Source: Microbacterium schleiferi (GTDB lineage: Bacteria; Actinomycetota; Actinomycetes; Actinomycetales; Microbacteriaceae). From it: DNA of 64,000 nucleotides. The position numbers and the translations under genes were made by a program. Where the stretch lies: contig NZ_CP064760.1 in assembly GCF_015565955.1 (NCBI RefSeq), positions 3,038,001 to 3,102,000 of the forward strand, given 5' to 3'. Under the pieces are notes generated by a model. The model had not been told where the DNA came from and made no database searches. It was given only the letters and a program-made list of their open reading frames with translations. Below are positions 58,630 to 64,000 of this stretch, one piece after another (within the stretch, counting starts at the first letter, position 1; every line of letters starts with the position of its first letter).

Positions 58630-61037
58630 TCAGGATTCGATGTGACGGGCGTGAAGCCCCGCGGTCTCCGCGTGGTGGATCGAGGCATCCGCGACCTCAC
58701 CCGGGCGGCGCACGTCGACATCGATCCGATGAATCGTGCCGGAGAACGGGAACGGCGCGAGGTGCGCGTAGGAGGGGTCGACGACCTCGCCGTTGTCGCG
58801 CCCGATGTCGAGGCCCGAGTAGGCGTTGAACATGATCGGCACGGTGCGTTCCATGCGGCCCCCGCCAATGCTCACGCCATTGACCGAGAGGGTGACGGTG
58901 CAGGCCGGGGCCATGACCGCGGCATCCGCCTCGACGTCCAGCACGATGGTGACCTCCCCGGTCGGCAGCGCCTCGTCGGCGACGTGCCGGTAGGTCTCGA
59001 CCCCCATGAACGAGTAGGTATGCCGCAGAAGGCCGTCCTGGACGAAGAGGGCGAAGCCGCCGAGGTGGTCGAAGGCTGCCAGGAGCACACCCTCGGCATC
59101 CGCGTCGGAAATGGTCGCCTCGACCGTGATGGAATATGAGCGGTTCAGGATCGGCGGCATGATGCCCGCCGGGATGTTCTGAACGTCGGTGCCCCAGTAG
59201 GTCCAGCGGGTCTGGGTCTGCAGCGGCGGCACCATCCCGAAGAATGCCGCCATCCCGCCGAGCATCGGAAGCGCGAGGTTCTTCTCCGCTTCCTGCCACC
59301 ACAGCTCTGCCAGTTCCGCGACCTTCTCCGGGTGTTCGGTCGCGAGGTCACGGGACTGCGAGAAATCGTCGGGCAGGTAGTAGAGCTGCCATGAGAGCGC
59401 ATCCGGGTCGAACACGCCCGGCGCGAATCGGCGGATCGTCGCCGGCGTCGCATCCCAGGGGATCCGGGGCAGCATCGAGGCAGCCCACCAGCCGTCGCGG
59501 TACATTCCACGGTTCCCGTAGATCTCGAAATACTGCTGCGTGTGCTGCTCGGGTGCCTCAGCAGAGGGGAACGAGTAGGCAAAGCTCGTGCCCGCCATCG
59601 GCGCCTGCGGGATGCCGTCCACCGTGTTTGGAACCGGGATCCCCGCGACATCGAGGATCGTCGGGCCGATGTCGTTGACATGCGTGAACTGGGCCCGGAC
59701 GTCCCCGTCGGCCCTGATCCCGCCGGGCCAGTGCACGACCATGGGGTTGCGCGTGCCGCCGAGGTGGGAAGCGACCTGCTTGCCCCACTGGAATGGCGTG
59801 TTTCCCGCCCAGGCCCACGCGGCGGAGCAGTGCGGCGCGCTGTCGGGCCCACCCCAGGCCTCGAGGCCCCCGTGCGCGTCGATCAGACCGAGCTGCTGCT
59901 CGGAGGTGAGGGGGATGCCGTTCTGCATCGTCAGCTCGTTGAACGAGCCCGTCAGCGTGCCCTCCATCGAGGCACCGTTGTCGCCCCAGATATAGATCAC
60001 GAGCGTGTTGTCGAGCTCGCCCATCCGCTCGATCTCGTCGATGAGTCGACCCACGTTGTGGTCGGCGTTGGCTTGGAAGCCCGCGTAGACCTCCATCTGA
60101 CGCGCGTAGAGGCGACGTTCGGCATCCGTCAGGGACTCCCACGCCGGGAACGCATCGTCGCGGGCGGTCAGCTCGGTACCCTCGGGGATGATCCCGAGTT
60201 CGAGCTGCCGCGCGAACGTACGCTCGCGATAGGCATCCCATCCATCGTCGAACATCCCGCGGTACGGCTCGGTCCACTCATCGGGGACGTGGTGCGGTGC
60301 GTGTGCCGTGCCCGTCGAGTAGTACATGAGCCACGGCTTGTCGGTCTTGTGCGCGCGAACGCCGTGCAGCCACTCGATCGCCTTGTCGGTCAGTGCCGTG
60401 GGCAGGTAGTAGTCGCGGTCGGTCGGACCCCCGTACGCCTGCTCGACCGACTCGTTCTCGTAGATCATCGGGTCGTACTGACCGGACTCTCCTCCCAGGA
60501 AGCCCCAGAAGTAGTCGAAGCCCCACCCGCGCGGCCACCGGTCGAAAGGGCCCGCCGCACCCTGGGTGCGGCTCGGGGTGAGGTGCCACTTGCCGATGAC
60601 AGCAGTCGAGTAGCCGTTGTCGCGCAGGATGCGGGGGAACGGAGCGCAATCGCGCGGGAGTACTCCGGAGTAGCCCGGGAAGGGACCGGGTAGCTCACCG
60701 ACGGTGCCGAAGCCGACGCGGTGATGGTTGCGCCCCGTCAGCAAGGCCGCGCGCGTCGGCGAGCAGAGGGCCGCGGTGTGCAGCCCCGTGTAGGTCAGGC
60801 CGTCCTGAGCGAGCCTGTCAAGCGTGGGCGTCTGGATCGGCCCCCGAACGTGGATGCCTGGCCGAACCCGGCGTCGTCGATGAGGATCAGCAGGACGTTG
60901 GGTGCGCCTTCGGGCGCCTCGACCTCTGCCGTGATCGCCCAGTCGGGTGTGGACTCGGCGACGGTGCGCCCTGCGACGCCGCCGAAGCTCTGCTCGGGGA
61001 TCGGAAGGTGGGAACGGTCGGGTGTCGCAGCGCTCAT
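58630..61037 (-). CDS. Large arylsulfatase (Cys-type), one apparent frameshift
   Basis: About 802 residues after restoring one base in the C5 run at 60841-60845, which joins ASTFGG to PIQTPTLDRLAQDG. The metal-binding NVLLILIDDAGFG and the modification motif CSPTRAALLTGRN (C-x-P-x-R) are present. The Cys must be converted to formylglycine by a sulfatase-modifying enzyme not seen in this window. It has no signal peptide, so it is probably cytoplasmic like mycobacterial relatives of 780-970 residues. GGGAGAG precedes ATG 61037. It cleaves a sulfate ester; the substrate is unknown. Confidence 0.9.
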
Positions 61038-61093
61038 AGCTCTCTCCCTGTCGGGTCAGGTGTGCGGTCGATTCGAGTCACGGGGTCACATCC

Positions 61094-62182
61094 TCAGAGT
61101 CGGACGGTACGGGCGTCTTGGCGTACGAAGACGACTTCGCGCACGATGAGGGTGATCGCGGCCACCACCGGGACTGCGACCAGAGCCCCGAGAAGGCCCA
61201 GGAGAGCGGCGCCGACCATCGCCCCGATGAGAACCAGGATGCCGGGGACGGCGATCGACTTGCCCATGAGGCGCGGCGTGAGGACGTATGACTCGACTTG
61301 CATGTAGACGAGGTACAGGACCGCGAAGATCAGCGCCGCGACGGGATCGGTGAACAGCGCCACGACAGAGCCGACAACCCAGAACAGGACCGATCCGACG
61401 ACGGGGATCAGCGTCAGGAAGAACGCGATCACTCCCATGAGGGCGGGGAACGGGAGCCGGAGCACGACGTGCAAGAGCATCACCAGGGTCGCGTTGAGCG
61501 CCCCGAGCACAGCCATGGTCATCACGAATCCACCCATGGAGCCGGTGATCGTCTCGGTGAGACGGATGACGGTGGACCGCCCGTAGGCAGGCGTGAAGCG
61601 GTAGAAGGCTGACTTCATCCCCTCGATCGACGCAAGCATGTAGAGGGTCAGCGCAACGATGACGATCGTGCTGGAGATGCCCCCGATCACCCCGAAGCCT
61701 GTCGCCACCACGCCGCCGGTCAGTGCGAGCAGGCGTTCTGGGTCGCTGAAGAACTGCGCAACCCCCTCGGCGACAGCGTCGGGGTTGGCGCCCAGCGCGT
61801 CCATCGCGGTGACGAACCAGTCCTGGGAGGCGAGGGCCGCCATCGCGGCGGGCACGGCCTGCACGAACTCCACGAGCTGCTGGATGACCCGCGGCACGAT
61901 GAGCCAGATGACGAGAGCGACAACCACCGCGAACGCGGTGAACACGATCGCGATGCCCCAGCCGCGTGCGATCCCGGCGCGCTCGATGCGGGACACCAGC
62001 GGGTCGAGCCCGAGCGCCAAGAACAGAGCCAGCACGATCGAGAGAATGACCGTCGAGACGCCCACGAGCGCCGTGGCCAGGGCAACGGCGATCAGCACGC
62101 CGATGGCGAGGGCGAAGCCCAGCGTCAGGGGGCTGGTCAGGGACGCGCGCGTGCGTTGCGGCGGTTGCTCCTCGGGTGTCAC
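61094..62182 (-). CDS. AI-2E family transporter (TqsA/PerM-like)
   Basis: 362-residue membrane protein with about eight helices. It has the family hallmarks of a paired N-terminal hairpin (LALFLALGLDPLVSRIERAG), a cytoplasmic amphipathic region and the conserved MGVIAFFLTLIPVVGS and YVLTPRLMGKSIAVPG segments. Members export small molecules or exchange Na+ and H+; AI-2 export is shown only for some. GTG 62182 has GAAGGAG 5 nt upstream and is preferred over the longer upstream frame. Confidence 0.9.
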   Translation of the reverse strand: MTPEEQPPQRTRASLTSPLTLGFALAIGVLIAVALATALVGVSTVILSIVLALFLALGLDPLVSRIERAGIARGWGIAIVFTAFAVVVALVIWLIVPRVIQQLVEFVQAVPAAMAALASQDWFVTAMDALGANPDAVAEGVAQFFSDPERLLALTGGVVATGFGVIGGISSTIVIVALTLYMLASIEGMKSAFYRFTPAYGRSTVIRLTETITGSMGGFVMTMAVLGALNATLVMLLHVVLRLPFPALMGVIAFFLTLIPVVGSVLFWVVGSVVALFTDPVAALIFAVLYLVYMQVESYVLTPRLMGKSIAVPGILVLIGAMVGAALLGLLGALVAVPVVAAITLIVREVVFVRQDARTVRL

Positions 62183-62423
62183 CCGTACTCCTTCATGGCA
62201 GCGTCCGGTCGACCGGACGAGCCAAGAATGGCGCGGGCACGGTGCTGGCGACATCACCCCATCCGGGTGAAGTTGGCTCCTGCCCCCGCCGAGAACGGGG
62301 CTGCGGCGCATTTCTGGGTGCCCGCGCGCTTCGCCACGGGCTACCGGGGCCTTATGGTGATCCCGGACCACTCACTCACGACGACGCAGAACGGATGCGT
62401 CGACGGCACCCCGGGAGAGAAGC

Positions 62424-63097
62424 ATGGGAGACGCGATCGGCGCGGTGCTTCCGTTCGCCGTGGGTATCGCCATCAGCCCGGTCCCCGTCATCGCCGCGAT
62501 CCTTCTGCTGCTCTCCCCCGGGCCCGCACGGCGGGCGCCGGTTTCGCGGTGGGCTGGGTACTCGGCATCCTCACCCTTGTCGTGCTCTTTCTCGTGGTGG
62601 CAGCCGTCATCCCCACCCCGGTCGTCGGGGGAACCCGTCCCGTCCAGGGAATCATCCACATCGTGATCGGGGTCCTGCTGGTGGCTTTCGCGGCTCGCCA
62701 GTTCCGTTCGCACGCGCGGGCGCGAGGCGCGAGTGCCGGACTTCCGTCGTGGATGCGTGCGGTCGACCGTCTGGGATTCTGGGACGCCCTTGGCCTCGGG
62801 GTACTGCTGGCCGCCGTAAACCCGAAGAATCTCCTGCTCGGTGCGGCAGCGGGGATCGCCCTGGGCACCTCCGGCGTGCGTGTCGGCGACGCGGTGGTCG
62901 TCATCACGGTGTACGTCCTCGTGGCAGCCTCGACGATCCTCGTCCCCATCGTCGGCGTCCTCATCGCCGGTGACCGGGCGCACCAGCCCCTCCACGCGCT
63001 GCGTACGTGGCTCGAACGCGAGAATGCCGTCATCATGGGGTTTGTCCTGCTCATTCTTGGGGTCGTCGTGCTATCCAAGGGCATCGCCTTTTTTTGA
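62424..63097 (+). CDS. GAP-family (sulfolipid-addressing-like, LysE superfamily) membrane protein, one apparent frameshift
   Basis: About 224 residues after adding one C to the C5 run at 62515-62519, joining AAILLLLSP to RARTAGAGFAVGWVLG. About six helices with the LysE-type N-terminus (LPFAVGIAISPVPVIAAILL) and the conserved LAAVNPKNLLLGAAAG motif. In mycobacteria the Sap/GAP proteins help move sulfolipids and peptidoglycolipids to the surface. GGGAGAGAAGC precedes the ATG. Confidence 0.85.
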
Positions 63098-63140
63098 CTT
63101 GTTCCTCCGCCTCTGTCACATCCACCCGAAAGGACCCACC

Positions 63141-63569
63141 ATGACTGAGTTCCGCTACGGACCGGTCGAGCTGTACCTCGTCGGTTTCGACGGCGACCGC
63201 CCGAGCCCTGACACCATCGCCGCCCTCGCGGAACTCCTGGAAGGCGGCCTCGTCCGTCTCCTCGACTTCGTGATCGTGTCGAAGTCGGAGTCGGGAGATG
63301 TCGAGGTCATCGAGATCGAGGACCAGACCGAGGAGTACGGCTTCGGCGACATCGAGCTTGCCGAAATCGGCATCACCGGCGACGAGGACATCGCCGAGCT
63401 CGTCGAGCTCGTCGAGCCGGGTTCGTCTGCGGCGATCGTCGCTCTCGAGCTCCTCTACGCTCGCCGCCTCGCCGACCGACTCGCCGCCTCGGGCGGTGTC
63501 GTTCTGAGCGCCGAGCGCATCCCTGCCCCCATTGTCAACGCCGTCATGGACCTGGCCGAACAGGCCTGA
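63141..63569 (+). CDS. DUF6325 family protein
   Basis: 142-residue soluble acidic protein beginning MTEFRYGPVELYLVGFDGDR and ending with the segment SAERIPAPIVNAVMDLAEQA. GAAAGGA precedes the ATG. It overlaps with DUF1269-like proteins in general layout. It is paired with the SHOCT protein 17 bp downstream, an association seen repeatedly in actinobacteria. Biochemical role is unknown. Confidence 0.82.
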   Translation: MTEFRYGPVELYLVGFDGDRPSPDTIAALAELLEGGLVRLLDFVIVSKSESGDVEVIEIEDQTEEYGFGDIELAEIGITGDEDIAELVELVEPGSSAAIVALELLYARRLADRLAASGGVVLSAERIPAPIVNAVMDLAEQA

Positions 63570-63586
63570 GAAAGAGGAGACCCACC

Positions 63587-63928
63587 ATGATCAGACGAGT
63601 CGGCCGTCCCGGCCTCATCGGCCTCGCCGCACGCACCGCCGTCGTTGCGGGCACCGCCACTGCGGTGTCGGGCGCGATGTCGAGCAACCAGCAGAAGAAG
63701 GCACAGGCCCAGTACGAGCAGGAGCAGTACCAGGCGGCTCAGCAGCAGGCTGCGATGCAGCAGGCTGCCCAGCAGGCTGTCGCCGCTCAGGCTGCTGCAG
63801 CTCCCCCGGCGCCCGCGGCTCCCGCCGTCGATGTCGTCGCGGAACTGCAGAAGCTCGCGGCACTCAAGGACGCAGGAGTGCTCTCCGACGACGAGTTCGC
63901 CGCAGCGAAGGCCAAGCTTCTCGCCTGA
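63587..63928 (+). CDS. SHOCT-domain protein with Gln/Ala-rich linker
   Basis: 113 residues. A basic N-terminus and a hydrophobic stretch (LAARTAVVAGTATAVSGAM) precede a low-complexity Gln/Ala/Pro region of about 50 residues and a C-terminal SHOCT domain (VAELQKLAALKDAGVLSDDE, about residues 83-102). SHOCT domains are short oligomerisation modules at protein ends. AGAGGAG precedes the ATG. It probably acts with the adjacent DUF6325 protein. Confidence 0.85.
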   Translation: MIRRVGRPGLIGLAARTAVVAGTATAVSGAMSSNQQKKAQAQYEQEQYQAAQQQAAMQQAAQQAVAAQAAAAPPAPAAPAVDVVAELQKLAALKDAGVLSDDEFAAAKAKLLA

Positions 63929-63930
63929 GC

Positions 63931-64000
63931 TCAGTCCGAAGGGTCGCCGGCGGAGTCTGAGGACTCGGTCGGCGGCCCGTCGTCTGTATGGGCGGCATCA
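63931..64000 (-). CDS. C-terminal end of a gene running into the window from the right
   Basis: On the minus strand an open frame enters from the right edge and ends with a stop at 63931-63933. Its last residues read DDGPPTESSDSAGDPSD, an acidic tail common at actinobacterial protein ends. It converges on the SHOCT gene. No function can be given. Confidence 0.45.
   Translation of the reverse strand, partial: DAAHTDDGPPTESSDSAGDPSD

Overview
The window looks like chromosomal DNA of a high-GC actinobacterium, most likely a Microbacterium-type member of the Microbacteriaceae. The basis is the base composition, the HspR-type HAIR box before clpB, F420-type oxidoreductase families, DUF2254/DUF6325/SHOCT proteins, and many genes whose start codon lies 6-7 nt after a TANNNT -10 hexamer (leaderless transcripts). 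There is no rRNA or tRNA, so the genus is inferred.

Layout. 1-9169: a sugar or sugar-alcohol catabolic locus on the minus strand (SDR, ribose-type ABC transporter, Zn dehydrogenase, split transketolase), with a divergent aldehyde dehydrogenase. 9171-10834: an IS1380-family element inserted at the stop codon of that aldehyde dehydrogenase. 10939-15536: a MarR regulator, a metF-purU-ligM-like operon for tetrahydrofolate-dependent O-demethylation, and a PadR regulator. 15562-25690: beta-lactamase-like protein, M13 peptidase, ClC channel, MATE exporter, flavin-type protein, FusB-like EF-G-binding protein, TrmH methylase and an mntH-mntR manganese pair. 25722-33705: SDR, HAD phosphatase, YdeI protein, pyrE, pntAB, exonuclease III, with two copies of a 58-bp palindromic element. 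33745-37622: a small type III polyketide synthase cluster with methyltransferase, flavin monooxygenase and a convergent UbiA prenyltransferase. 37808-41784: two-component system plus ABC exporter. 42384-47782: GH15 glucoamylase/trehalase-like enzyme, zwf, RraA-like protein, LLM oxidoreductase, nitroreductase. 47849-53454: N-domain-less ClpB, DUF2254 protein, lipoprotein, GlxA-type regulator. 53472-61037: two glycosyltransferases, a STAND/LuxR regulator, a large arylsulfatase and a membrane protein. 61094-63928: AI-2E-family permease, GAP-family protein, DUF6325 and SHOCT proteins.

How the genes work together. The demethylation operon forms a closed cofactor loop: the LigM-like enzyme moves a methyl group to tetrahydrofolate, MetF oxidises it, and PurU releases formate and regenerates the cofactor. 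MntR and MntH share a palindromic operator that overlaps their leaderless starts. PntAB and Zwf supply NADPH. The polyketide cluster resembles the Streptomyces srs phenolic-lipid operon with an added prenyltransferase.

Data quality. Ten coding regions contain eleven frameshifts. Every one is the loss of a single base in a short G or C run, and restoring it gives a full-length family member each time. This pattern points to sequencing or assembly error rather than gene decay. Coordinates below span the reconstructed genes.
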